From the NCBI RefSeq assembly GCF_003289645.1, contig NZ_QLYX01000017.1, positions 124,001 through 188,000 of the forward strand: a DNA stretch of 64,000 nucleotides, read 5' to 3'. Positions 51,891-60,721 of the stretch are shown one piece after another (positions within the stretch are counted from its first letter, which is position 1; each line of letters opens with the position of its first letter). Source of the stretch: Actinomadura craniellae. GTDB lineage: Bacteria; Actinomycetota; Actinomycetes; Streptosporangiales; Streptosporangiaceae. Position numbers and translations under genes: made by a program. Below the pieces are notes generated by a model. It was not told the origin of the DNA. It did not search any database and was given only the letters and a program-made list of their open reading frames with translations.

Positions 51891-53033
51891 ATGGGCAAGG
51901 GTCCGCTGTCCGGTGTCCGAGTGATCGAGTTGGCCGGCATCGGTCCCGGTCCGTTCGCCGCCATGCTGCTGGCCGACCTGGGGGCCGAGGTGATCCGGGT
52001 CGACCGCGCCACCGCCGCGGTGGGCGGCCGCACCGACCCCGCCGACTTCACCAACCGGGGCAAGCGCTCGATCGCGATCGACCTCAAGCACGAGCGGGGC
52101 CGGGACGTGGTGCTGCGCCTGGTCGAGGGGGCCGACCTGCTCATCGAGGGTTTCCGCCCCGGCGTCACCGAGCGGCTCGGGCTGGGCCCCGACGACTGCC
52201 TGGCCCGCAACCCCCGGCTGGTGTACGGGCGGATGACCGGCTGGGGCCAGGAGGGCCCGCTGGCGCAGAGCGCCGGCCACGACGTCGGCTACATCGCGGT
52301 CAGCGGGTCGCTGCACGCGATCGGGCGCGCGGGCGGCCCGCCGCAGGTCCCGATGAACCTCCTCGGCGACTTCGCGGGCGGCAGCATGTACCTGATCGTC
52401 GGCCTGCTGGCCGCGCTGCTGGAGTCCAAGACCAGCGGCCGGGGCCAGGTGGTGGACGCCGCGATCGTCGACGGCACCGCACACCTGACCACGTTCATCC
52501 ACGCCTTCCTGGCGGGCGGGGTGTGGCAGGACGAGCGCGGCGTCAACATGCTCGACACCGGCGCCCCCTGGTACGACGTGTACGAGACCGCCGACGGCCG
52601 GCACGTCGCGGTGGGCGCGATCGAGCCGCAGTTCTACGCCGAGTTCATCCGGCGGCTCGGCCTGGAGTCCGCCGACCTGCCCGGCCAGCACGACCGCGAC
52701 CGCTGGCCGGAGATGCGCGAGCGGTTCGCCGCCGCGTTCAAGGCCCGGACCCGCGACGAGTGGACCGAGGTCTTCCTGCCCGGGGACGCCTGCGTGGCCC
52801 CGGTGCTGTCGCTGCGCGAGGCCGCCGAGCACCCCTTCAACACCGCCAGGGAGGTGTTCGTCGAGGAGGACGGCCACCTGCAGCCCGCCCCGGCCCCCCG
52901 CTTCTCCCGGACGGCCGCCGGAATCGGCGGGCCCCCGGCGGCGCCGGGCGCGCACACCCGGGACGTGCTGGCCGACCTGGGCTTCGACGACGTCGAGGAG
53001 CTCATCGCCGCCGGCGCCGTCGTGCAGGGCTGA
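51891..53033 (+). CDS. Alpha-methylacyl-CoA racemase (CoA-transferase III family)
   Basis: 380 residues, very like M. tuberculosis MCR in pattern. The markers are LSGVRVIELAGIGPGPFAAM, SAGHDVGYI (His130, the MCR His126), NLLGDFAGG (Asp160, the MCR Asp156) and AVGAIEPQFY (Glu246). The enzyme interconverts the 2-methyl configuration of branched acyl-CoAs before beta-oxidation. The next gene encodes an acyl-CoA carboxylase subunit, which fits branched-chain or methylated acyl-CoA metabolism. ATG 51891 follows GAGAGGGAG. Confidence 0.92.
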   Translation: MGKGPLSGVRVIELAGIGPGPFAAMLLADLGAEVIRVDRATAAVGGRTDPADFTNRGKRSIAIDLKHERGRDVVLRLVEGADLLIEGFRPGVTERLGLGPDDCLARNPRLVYGRMTGWGQEGPLAQSAGHDVGYIAVSGSLHAIGRAGGPPQVPMNLLGDFAGGSMYLIVGLLAALLESKTSGRGQVVDAAIVDGTAHLTTFIHAFLAGGVWQDERGVNMLDTGAPWYDVYETADGRHVAVGAIEPQFYAEFIRRLGLESADLPGQHDRDRWPEMRERFAAAFKARTRDEWTEVFLPGDACVAPVLSLREAAEHPFNTAREVFVEEDGHLQPAPAPRFSRTAAGIGGPPAAPGAHTRDVLADLGFDDVEELIAAGAVVQG

Positions 53034-53108
53034 CGCCCGGGCCGGCCCCGGCCGGGCGGCGCGGCGGGCGGGATGCCACGCTGTGCGGCGGCGGAAGGAG
53101 ACCGGCAC

Positions 53109-54923
53109 ATGGCCGACACGGCACCGATACCCGTCGCCGCACCGATGGGCGGCACGGTCGAGAGCGTCGAGGTGACCGAGGGGCAGGAGGTCGGCGCGGG
53201 CCGGCCGCTGGTCGTCCTCGAGGCCATGAAGATGGAGCACGTGGTCGAGGCGCCCGTCGGCGGGATCGTCCGCGGACCCGCCGTGGCGCCCGGCGACGCC
53301 GTCGCCGAGGGCCAGCCCCTGCTGTACCTGGAGGAGACCGCCGTGGCGGCCGCCACCGCCGGGCCCGCGGACGATCCCGCCACCGGCGGGGTGGACCGGA
53401 TCCGGCCCGACCTGGCGGAGGCGCTGCGCCGGCACGAGATCGGACTGGACGCGGCCCGCCCGGAGGCGGTGGCCCGGCGGCACGGCACCGGCCGCCGCAC
53501 GGCCCGCGAGAACATCGACGACCTGTGCGACCCCGGCACGTTCACCGAGTACGGCGCGCTGGCCGTCGCCGCGCAGCGCCGTCGCCGTGATCTCGCCGAG
53601 CTGATCGAGAGGACCCCCGCCGACGGGCTGGTCGCCGGGGTCGGCGACGTCCACGGGGCGCCGGCCGTCGTCCTGTCCTACGACTACATGGTCCTGGCCG
53701 GTACCCAGGGCGCGGTGAACCACCTCAAGAAGGACCGGATGTTCGAGCTTGCCGAGCGGCGGCGGCTGCCGGTGGTGCTGTTCGCCGAGGGCGGCGGCGG
53801 CCGGCCCGGCGACACCGACACCGCCTCGATCTCGTCCCTCGACTGCATGGCGTTCCACCTGTTCGGCCGGTTGAGCGGCCGGGTGCCGCTGGTCGGGATC
53901 GCGGCGGGCCGGTGCTTCGCCGGGAATGCGGCGCTGCTCGGCTGCTGCGACGTGGTGATCGCCACCGCGGACGCCAACATCGGCATGGGCGGCCCGGCGA
54001 TGATCGAGGGCGGGGGGCTGGGCGTGTTCACCCCCGAGGAGATCGGCCCGGCCGCCGTCCAGACCGCCAACGGGGTGGTGGACCTGCCGGTCGCCGACGA
54101 GGCCGAGGCGGTCGAGATGGCCCGGCGGTACCTGGCGTACTTCCAGGGCCCGGCGCGGGAGTGGACCGCCCCCGACCCGCGGGCGCTGCGCGGGCTGATC
54201 CCCGAGGACCGTAAACGGGTCTACGACGTCCGCGCCGTGATCGAGGGGCTGGCCGACACCGGTTCGGTGCTGGAGTTGCGCCGGGCGTTCGGCGCGGGGA
54301 TCGTCACCGCCCTGGTCCGGGTCGAGGGCCGCCCCCTCGGGCTGATCGCCAACAACCCGGCGCAGCTGGGTGGGGCGATCGACCGCGACGCGGCCGACAA
54401 GGCGGCCCGGTTCCTGCAACTGTGCGACGCGCACGGGCTGCCGGTGGTCTCGCTGGTCGACACCCCGGGGTTCATGGTCGGCCCGGCGGCGGAGGAGACC
54501 GCGACCGTCCGCCACTTCGGCCGGCTGTTCGTCACCGGGGCGAACCTGCGCGTGCCGATCTGCGCGGTCGTGCTGCGCAAGGCGTACGGCCTGGGCGCGC
54601 AGGCCATGGCGGGCGGCAGCCTCAAGGTGCCGGTCGCGACCGTGGCCTGGCCCACCGGCGAGCTGGGCGGGATGGGGCTGGAGGGGGCGGTCCGGCTGGG
54701 TTTCCGCCGCGAGCTGGCGGCGATCGAGGACCCGGCGGAGCGCGCCGCGGAGTTCGAGCGGCTGGTCGGGGCGGCGTACGAGCACGGCAAGGCGCTCAGC
54801 GTGGCGACCGTGTTCGAGATCGACGACGTCATCGACCCGGCCGACACCCGCCGGTGGATCACCATGGCGTTCCGCGACCTGCCCGTGCCGCCCGAGCGCC
54901 GGGGTTTCGTCGACACCTGGTGA
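53109..54923 (+). CDS. Acyl-CoA carboxyltransferase with N-terminal biotin carrier domain
   Basis: 604 residues. Residues about 5-80 are a biotinyl/lipoyl domain with the biotinylation site EAMKMEH (Lys41). From about 110 to the end is a carboxyltransferase of the beta-subunit type, with GGGGRPGDTDTAS and later a second crotonase-like half (MVGPAAEETATVRHFGRLF). In most acyl-CoA carboxylases the carrier is fused to biotin carboxylase; here it is fused to the transferase. No biotin carboxylase gene is next to it, so one must come from elsewhere. GAAGGAG lies 9 bases before ATG 53109. It follows the racemase by 75 bases. Confidence 0.9.
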   Translation: MADTAPIPVAAPMGGTVESVEVTEGQEVGAGRPLVVLEAMKMEHVVEAPVGGIVRGPAVAPGDAVAEGQPLLYLEETAVAAATAGPADDPATGGVDRIRPDLAEALRRHEIGLDAARPEAVARRHGTGRRTARENIDDLCDPGTFTEYGALAVAAQRRRRDLAELIERTPADGLVAGVGDVHGAPAVVLSYDYMVLAGTQGAVNHLKKDRMFELAERRRLPVVLFAEGGGGRPGDTDTASISSLDCMAFHLFGRLSGRVPLVGIAAGRCFAGNAALLGCCDVVIATADANIGMGGPAMIEGGGLGVFTPEEIGPAAVQTANGVVDLPVADEAEAVEMARRYLAYFQGPAREWTAPDPRALRGLIPEDRKRVYDVRAVIEGLADTGSVLELRRAFGAGIVTALVRVEGRPLGLIANNPAQLGGAIDRDAADKAARFLQLCDAHGLPVVSLVDTPGFMVGPAAEETATVRHFGRLFVTGANLRVPICAVVLRKAYGLGAQAMAGGSLKVPVATVAWPTGELGGMGLEGAVRLGFRRELAAIEDPAERAAEFERLVGAAYEHGKALSVATVFEIDDVIDPADTRRWITMAFRDLPVPPERRGFVDTW

Positions 54924-55094
54924 CACGCCCCGTACGTTCCGCTGATTTCTGCCGCATACCGCTGGGTTTCGTCGGTGGCCGGGAACCGGCGGGTGGCCGG
55001 ATCCCGTCTACGTCGGCGAAGTCACCCTTTTCCGTGATCTGGCGGACTACGGTGATCTCGCCCATCTCAGCGCAGGGCGTCCCCTGGAGGTGTC

Positions 55095-56984
55095 GTGTAC
55101 AACCCGCCCCCCGCCGGGCCGCCGCCCGGCCCTCCGCCGGGGTTCCCGCCGCCCGGCTACCCGCCGCCCGGTGGCATGTACCCCGGCGGAATGCCGCCGG
55201 TCCCGCCCCGGCGCCGGCGTAGCCGGGCCGGCGCCTTCGTGGCGGTGGCGGTGCTGGTGGCGGTGGGCCTGGTCGCGGCGCTGGTCGTCGTGGTCGTGCT
55301 GGCCGGCGGAGGCGGCTGCGGCTCCGCCGGGACGACCCTCACCATGGTGTCCTCGCCGGAGAAGTACGGACTCGTCGCCGCCGCGGCCAAGGAGTACAGC
55401 GGTCGCGAGGTCGCCGGCGAGTGCGTCGAGGTCAAGGTCTGGAACAAGTCCTCCGGCGAGGCGATGGCCGCGCTCGCCCGCGGCTGGAACCCCCAGGTGG
55501 ACGGCTCCCCGCGGCCCGACGTGTGGTCGCCCGCCAGCTCCGGCTGGGTGGCGCTGCTGCGGCAGCGGCTCGACCAGCGCGGCCTGCCCGACTTCGTGCC
55601 CCGGGAGACGCCCGGCATCGCGGTGTCCCCGCTGGTGATCGCGATGCCCCGGCCGATGGCGCAGGCGCTCGGCTGGCCCGGCAAGGAACTGGGCTGGGAC
55701 GACATCCTGCGGCTGTCGCGCGACCCGCGGGGCTGGGCGGCCCACGGGCACCCCGAGTGGGGGGCGTTCAAGCTCGGCAAGACCGACCCCAACTTCTCCA
55801 CCTCCGGGCTGAACGCGACGGTCGGCGCCTACTTCGCGGCCACCGGCAAGTCCGCGGACCTGTCCGCGGCCGACCTCGACCGCGGCGACGTCCAGTCCTA
55901 CGTCCGGGGGGTCGAGGGCGCGGTCGTGCACTACGGCGACACCACGCTGACGTTCCTGGAGGGGCTGCGGCGGGCGGACGCGACCGGGGGAGGCCTGAAG
56001 TACGTCTCGGCGGTCGCGGTCGAGGAGGCCTCCGTCTGGTACTACAACCAGGGCAACCCGACGGGCGACCCCAAGCTGGCCGGGCGGAACCCCAAGCCGC
56101 GCACCCCGCTGGTGGCGATCTACCCCAAGGAGGGCACGCTCGTCTCCGACCACCCCTACGTCACGTTGACCGGCGGCGATTCCCGCCGGCAGCGGCTCGC
56201 GACCGACTTCCTGAACCACCTGCGCGGGACGGAGACGCAGGCCGCCTTCGGCCGGGAGGCGTTCCGCAGCTACGACAACCGGGCGGGCATGCGCACCACG
56301 CAGGCCAACGGGCTGCTGCCCGACCAGCCGCGGAAGATGATCGCGCCGCCCGCCCCGGAGGTGCTGGACCGGATGCTGCGCAGCTGGGAACTGCTGCGCA
56401 AGCGGGCGAACGTGCTCTTCGTGGTGGACGTCTCCGGCTCGATGAACGAGCCCGCGGGCGGCACGGGCCGCACCCGGATGGCGCTGGCCAAGCAGTCGCT
56501 GGTCAAGGCGGCCGACCGGTTCGTCGGGGTCGACCGGGTCGGGCTGTGGGAGTTCTCCACCGGGCTGAGCGGCCGGATCGACTACCGGCCGGTGGTGCCG
56601 GTCGGCACGATGACCGACGCGCACCGGGGCCTGCTCAAGTCCCGGATCAACGGGCTGACCCCGCGCGGCGACACCGGCCTGTACGACACCGTGGCCGCCG
56701 CGTTCGCCCATGTCCGCGGGCAGCGGCAGGGCGATGCGATCAACTCGGTGGTGGTCCTGACCGACGGCAAGAACGACGACAGCACCCGCGGCCTCTCGCT
56801 CGACCAGTTGCTCGGCCGGCTCGACCGGGCGAGCGGGGTGCGGGTGTTCACCATCGCCTATGGCACGGGCGCGGACCAGGGGGCGCTGCGGCGGATCTCC
56901 GAGGCGACCGACGCCACGGCGTACAACTCCAGCGACCCGGCGACGCTCGATCGGGTGTTGAGTAATGTGACGTCGAACTTCTGA
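55095..56984 (+). CDS. Membrane protein with substrate-binding and VWA domains
   Basis: 629 residues. A Pro/Gly-rich cytoplasmic start (1-40) is followed by one membrane helix (about 46-70) and a type-2 periplasmic-binding-like domain (about 80-395). A VWA domain with MIDAS VDVSGSM is at about 435-620, facing out of the cell. Such substrate-binding/VWA fusions occur across actinobacteria with no proven role. A GGAGG stands 4 bases before GTG 55095. Standalone gene; a hairpin terminator follows. Confidence 0.88.
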   Translation: MYNPPPAGPPPGPPPGFPPPGYPPPGGMYPGGMPPVPPRRRRSRAGAFVAVAVLVAVGLVAALVVVVVLAGGGGCGSAGTTLTMVSSPEKYGLVAAAAKEYSGREVAGECVEVKVWNKSSGEAMAALARGWNPQVDGSPRPDVWSPASSGWVALLRQRLDQRGLPDFVPRETPGIAVSPLVIAMPRPMAQALGWPGKELGWDDILRLSRDPRGWAAHGHPEWGAFKLGKTDPNFSTSGLNATVGAYFAATGKSADLSAADLDRGDVQSYVRGVEGAVVHYGDTTLTFLEGLRRADATGGGLKYVSAVAVEEASVWYYNQGNPTGDPKLAGRNPKPRTPLVAIYPKEGTLVSDHPYVTLTGGDSRRQRLATDFLNHLRGTETQAAFGREAFRSYDNRAGMRTTQANGLLPDQPRKMIAPPAPEVLDRMLRSWELLRKRANVLFVVDVSGSMNEPAGGTGRTRMALAKQSLVKAADRFVGVDRVGLWEFSTGLSGRIDYRPVVPVGTMTDAHRGLLKSRINGLTPRGDTGLYDTVAAAFAHVRGQRQGDAINSVVVLTDGKNDDSTRGLSLDQLLGRLDRASGVRVFTIAYGTGADQGALRRISEATDATAYNSSDPATLDRVLSNVTSNF

Positions 56985-57000
56985 CCGGCCGCTGACCTGC

Positions 57001-57026
57001 GGGGTCTTCGGGAAGCCGGAGACCTC
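57001..57026 (+). terminator. Terminator after the VWA membrane-protein gene
   Basis: An 11-bp stem with two G-T pairs (57001-57011 with 57016-57026) and the loop GAAG, 16 bases after the stop codon. Confidence 0.65.
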
Positions 57027-57147
57027 AGTCAGTGATCTACAATGTAAAGGCGTGGGGTGGAGCGCTTCCGAAATGTCCGGGGGAGTTCACCTTCACGTCA
57101 CCGCGGCTTCACCGATCAATGATTAGGGCGCTGCCAAGTTGTCCGGC

Positions 57148-58701
57148 ATGTCCAGCGCCCGCCTGCGGAGCCCGGGTCTGCTCGTCCCCCTGCTGCTGGC
57201 GACAGGGTGGCTGGTGGTCCTGGTCATGCATCTGCGCCAGCCGTTCCCCTCCGACCAGATCAACTACATGCGGACGGCCGCGCAGTTCCCCGACCCGCTG
57301 AACAGCGCCCTGACGCACCAGATCACCCGGTTCGGCCTGGTGATCCCGCTACGCCTGTCGATCGCCCTGTTCGGCTACTCGCAGGCGGCCTACTACTCGG
57401 TCGCGCTCCTGGGCTCCCTCGGGCTGCTGCTGGGCACCTACACCCTGGGCGCCCTGCTGTTCTCCCGGTGGGTCGGCGTCGTCGCGGCGATCGTGGTGGT
57501 GGCGGCGCCACCGCTGTTCATCGAGTCGTCCGACCCGCTGCCGGACGTTCCGGCGGCGGCCCTGATCACTCTGGCCCTGGCCCTGGCGGTGGCGATCAGA
57601 CAGGGGAGAGTGCCGGTCCGCTGGTGGACGCTGGCGGGGCTCGGCGCGCTGCTGGGCTGGTCGTATCTGGTCCGCGAGTTCACGGTGTTCCTCTGGCCGC
57701 TGGTGCCTCTCCTGATCTATCCGCGGGTCCGCCGGCGCGGGCTGCTCCAGGTGGCCTGGCCGGTGGCGCTGGCCGGTCTCCTGGAGGCGCTGCTCTGCCA
57801 GGTGCTGTACGGCAACCCGCTGGCCCGGGTGCACTCCATCACCGGCCACGGGCAGGCCCCCTCGCCGCCGGCGATCGCCGCCACCTACCGCGACAAGCCC
57901 AGATCGGTGTACGTGCTGCGGCTGCCGGACGTGCTGGCCGAGCATGCCGGGAGCGGCCGGCTGGTGCTGCTGATCGTGTTCACCCTGCTGGGCGGCGCGC
58001 TGGCGGCGCTGCTGTGGCGGCGGGCGCCGCGCTGGCGGGAACTGGCCCTTCCCGCGGCCTGGTTCCTGGCGCTGTGGGTGCCGCTGGTACTGCTGGGCGG
58101 GGTGCTGGACCCGGCCGCGCCCAAGCTCCGGTTGCAGCTGATGCGTTACTGGTTTCCGATCTTCCCGGCGTTCGCGCTGGGCGGCGTGGGGCTGGTCTGG
58201 CTGGCCGCCCGCGAGGCGGCCGACCGGCTCTCCCGGCGGGCGGCGACGGTGGCGACGGCGCTGCCGGCCGTGCTGGTGCTGCTGCTGGGCGCCGTCACCG
58301 CGGGACCCGCGGTGCGCAGCTGGTGGGCCGAGTCCGGCACCCGGGCCGGGGGAGCGACCCAGCTCGCGGCGTTCCGGACGTGGATGTCCGAGCACGGGGA
58401 CGGCGTTCCGCGCGTGTGGTCCGGGCGGCACACCGTGCGGCTGCTGGAGATCTACCGCCGGGGCCCGTTCGGCGGGGTCGCGTGGCAGGCCAAGCCCACC
58501 GCCGCCCTCATCGGAGGGGCGCGGCCGGCACCGGGTGACCTGGTGGTCTTCTACGACACCGACCGCGGCGCGCTGTGCGGGTTCTGCCGGCTGACCACCG
58601 AAGACATCTGGGGGAAGCCGCCCCGCCCCGAGGCCGGCTGGCGCGAGGTGTACGCCACTCCGGACAGGTTGCTGCGCGTTTACTCGGTGGGCACCGGCTG
58701 A
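57148..58701 (+). CDS. Polytopic GT-C-like membrane protein
   Basis: 517 residues, about 11 hydrophobic helices, and a last hydrophilic region of about 110 residues. An early extracytoplasmic loop has MHLRQPFPSDQINYMRTAA, where the acidic position is that used by GT-C (ArnT/PMT-type) glycosyltransferases. It would transfer a sugar from a lipid carrier on the outer face of the membrane. I chose ATG 57148 (MSSARLRSPG); a TTG at 57139 is in frame. No strong ribosome-binding site is seen. Standalone gene. Confidence 0.75.
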   Translation: MSSARLRSPGLLVPLLLATGWLVVLVMHLRQPFPSDQINYMRTAAQFPDPLNSALTHQITRFGLVIPLRLSIALFGYSQAAYYSVALLGSLGLLLGTYTLGALLFSRWVGVVAAIVVVAAPPLFIESSDPLPDVPAAALITLALALAVAIRQGRVPVRWWTLAGLGALLGWSYLVREFTVFLWPLVPLLIYPRVRRRGLLQVAWPVALAGLLEALLCQVLYGNPLARVHSITGHGQAPSPPAIAATYRDKPRSVYVLRLPDVLAEHAGSGRLVLLIVFTLLGGALAALLWRRAPRWRELALPAAWFLALWVPLVLLGGVLDPAAPKLRLQLMRYWFPIFPAFALGGVGLVWLAAREAADRLSRRAATVATALPAVLVLLLGAVTAGPAVRSWWAESGTRAGGATQLAAFRTWMSEHGDGVPRVWSGRHTVRLLEIYRRGPFGGVAWQAKPTAALIGGARPAPGDLVVFYDTDRGALCGFCRLTTEDIWGKPPRPEAGWREVYATPDRLLRVYSVGTG

Positions 58702-58754
58702 GCCGCTCCGGCGCGGCACGGAATGCGCCCGCCGCCGCCCCGGTTGCCCAGAGT

Positions 58755-59678
58755 ATGAGAGCGATCACGTTGTCGGAGTACGGCGGGCCGGACGATCTGG
58801 AGCCGGCGGAGTTCCCCGAGCCGAAGGTGGCGCCCGGCGAGGTCCTGGTCCGGGTGCGGGCCGCCGGGGTCAATCCGGTGGACTGGAAGATCGCGGAGGG
58901 CCTGCTCGACGCGCTGCTGGAGGTGCGCTTCCCGCTGGTCCCGGGCTGGGACGTGGCCGGGGTGGTCGAGCAGGTCGGGCTGGACGTCGAGGAGTTCTCG
59001 GTCGGGGACGAGGTGATGGGCTACATCCGCAAGGACACCGTCCAGCTCGGTGCCTACGCCGAACGCGTGGCCGCGTCCGTGCGGCTGCTGGCCCGCAGGC
59101 CGGCCGCGCTGAGCTGGGAGCAGGCGGCGGGGTTGCCGCTGGCCGGCCTGACGGCCTACCAGTCGCTGGAGCGGGTCGGGGTCGCCGCGGGGGAGACGGT
59201 GCTGGTCCACGCCGCGGCGGGCGGGGTGGGTTCGCTGGGCGTGCAGCTCGCGGTGGCCCGGGGCGCCCGGGTGATCGGTACCGCGAGCGAGCGCAACCAC
59301 GGGTTCCTGCGCGAGCTGGGTGCCGAGCCGGTCGCCTACGGGGACGGGCTCGCCGAGCGGGTGCGGGAGTTGGCCCCCGAGGGGGTGGACGCGGCGCTGG
59401 ACTTCGTCGGCGGTGGTGTGGTGGACCTTTCGCAGGAACTGCTGCGGCGGCGTGACCGGGTGGCGTCCATCGCCGATCCGGAGGCGGTCGCCAAGGGCGG
59501 CCATTACGTATGGGTGCGTCCGGATTCGGTGGATCTCACCGTGCTCGCGGACCTGGCCGACGCCGGCCGGCTCGACGTGCCCGTGGACCGGGTGTTGCCG
59601 CTGGCGGACGCGGCCGAGGCCTGGCGGTACAGCCGCACGGGGCGCGCCCGGGGCAAGGTCGTGCTCACCGTCGACTGA
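58755..59678 (+). CDS. NADP-dependent MDR oxidoreductase
   Basis: 307 residues of the zinc-free medium-chain dehydrogenase family (quinone oxidoreductase-like). It starts MRAITLSEYGGPDDL, has AAGVNPVDWKI, the catalytic-domain region and the cofactor motif HAAAGGVGSLGVQLA at about residue 150. It reduces quinones or enones with NADPH. It starts 53 bases after the GT-like gene and ends 7 bases from a convergent stop. Confidence 0.92.
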   Translation: MRAITLSEYGGPDDLEPAEFPEPKVAPGEVLVRVRAAGVNPVDWKIAEGLLDALLEVRFPLVPGWDVAGVVEQVGLDVEEFSVGDEVMGYIRKDTVQLGAYAERVAASVRLLARRPAALSWEQAAGLPLAGLTAYQSLERVGVAAGETVLVHAAAGGVGSLGVQLAVARGARVIGTASERNHGFLRELGAEPVAYGDGLAERVRELAPEGVDAALDFVGGGVVDLSQELLRRRDRVASIADPEAVAKGGHYVWVRPDSVDLTVLADLADAGRLDVPVDRVLPLADAAEAWRYSRTGRARGKVVLTVD

Positions 59679-59685
59679 GCGGCGG

Positions 59686-60663
59686 TCAGGCCGGCGGGGC
59701 GAGCCGGGCGGCGATGGCGTCGAGGGTGCGCAGGATGGCGTGCGTCTCGTCCAGGGGCATCAGGGGTGATTCCAGGGCGCCTTCGCGCAGCCGGGCGGCG
59801 ACCTCTTCGGCCTGGAAGGTGTAGCCGTGGCCCTCGAACGCGCACCGGAACGTCTCGGTGGGCGTTCCCGGCCGGTGCAGTACCAGGGCGGCGGGGTTGT
59901 AGAAGGGGGCGGGCAGTTCCAGCCGGCCCGCCGTGCCGACCACGGTGGCGGTCTGCGGGGACTCGGCCCGCAGGCCGCAGTGCAGCAGGGCGACCGCACC
60001 CGAGGCGTAACCCAGCAGGATGCCGGTGTTGGCGTCCACTCCGGTGGGGGCGTGGGCCGCGGTGGCCTGGACGGAGACGGGTTCACCCAGCAGCATCCAG
60101 GCGAGCGACAACGGGTAGACGCCGATGTCCAGCAGGGCGCCGCCGGCCAGACCGGGTGACCAGAGCCGGTGCTCGGGGTCGAAGGCGGCGGCGAAGGAGA
60201 AGTCGGCGTACACGGCCTCGATCCGGCCGATCGCGCCCTCGGCGACCAGCGCGCGCAGTTGCCGGATCAGCGGGTTGAACCGGGTCCACATCGCCTCCAT
60301 GGCGAACAGGCCCCGGTCGCGGGCCAGCGCGATGATGTCGGCGGCATCGGCGGCGTTGGTGGCGAACGGCTTCTCCACCAGCACGTTCCGGCCCGCCGCC
60401 AGGCAGTGCAGCGCCGCGGCGCGGTGCGCGCTGTGCGGTGTCGCCACGTACACCACGTCGATCCGGTCGTCGGCGGCCAGGTCGGCCCAGGAGCCGTGGG
60501 CGGTGGCGATCCCGTACCGGTCGGCGAACGCGGCGGCGGTGGTGGGGGAGCGGGACCCCACGGCCGTCACCTCGTGGCCGGGCAGCCGTAGCAGGTCCTC
60601 GGTGAAGATCCGGGCGATCTGGCCCGTGCCGAGCACGCCCCAGCGGATCGGACGGTCGGTCAT
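59686..60663 (-). CDS. Gfo/Idh/MocA family oxidoreductase
   Basis: 325 residues. An N-terminal Rossmann domain starts WGVLGTGQIARIF (8-20), with ATPHSAH and the signature VEKPFATN at about residue 97. A C-terminal alpha/beta domain holds LLDIGVYPLSLAWMLLG. Such enzymes oxidise or reduce sugar-like compounds with NAD(P). The start is the ATG at 60661-60663, whose GGAGG site is part of the hairpin just upstream. Substrate unknown. Confidence 0.92.
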   Translation of the reverse strand: MTDRPIRWGVLGTGQIARIFTEDLLRLPGHEVTAVGSRSPTTAAAFADRYGIATAHGSWADLAADDRIDVVYVATPHSAHRAAALHCLAAGRNVLVEKPFATNAADAADIIALARDRGLFAMEAMWTRFNPLIRQLRALVAEGAIGRIEAVYADFSFAAAFDPEHRLWSPGLAGGALLDIGVYPLSLAWMLLGEPVSVQATAAHAPTGVDANTGILLGYASGAVALLHCGLRAESPQTATVVGTAGRLELPAPFYNPAALVLHRPGTPTETFRCAFEGHGYTFQAEEVAARLREGALESPLMPLDETHAILRTLDAIAARLAPPA

Positions 60664-60671
60664 CTGCGCAC

Positions 60672-60709
60672 CTCCGGCGGGCGCCCCCGGGAGCGGGCAC
60701 CCGCCGGAG
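60672..60709 (-). terminator. Hairpin between the secreted hydrolase and the Gfo/Idh gene
   Basis: CTCCGGCGGG (60672-60681) pairs perfectly over 10 bp with CCCGCCGGAG (60700-60709), and four inner pairs extend it. On the minus strand it stands after the hydrolase stop and just before the Gfo/Idh start; its 3' arm contains the GGAG of that gene. It can terminate the first gene and may hide the ribosome-binding site of the second. Confidence 0.6.
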
Positions 60710-60721
60710 ATCTTTCCAGCT

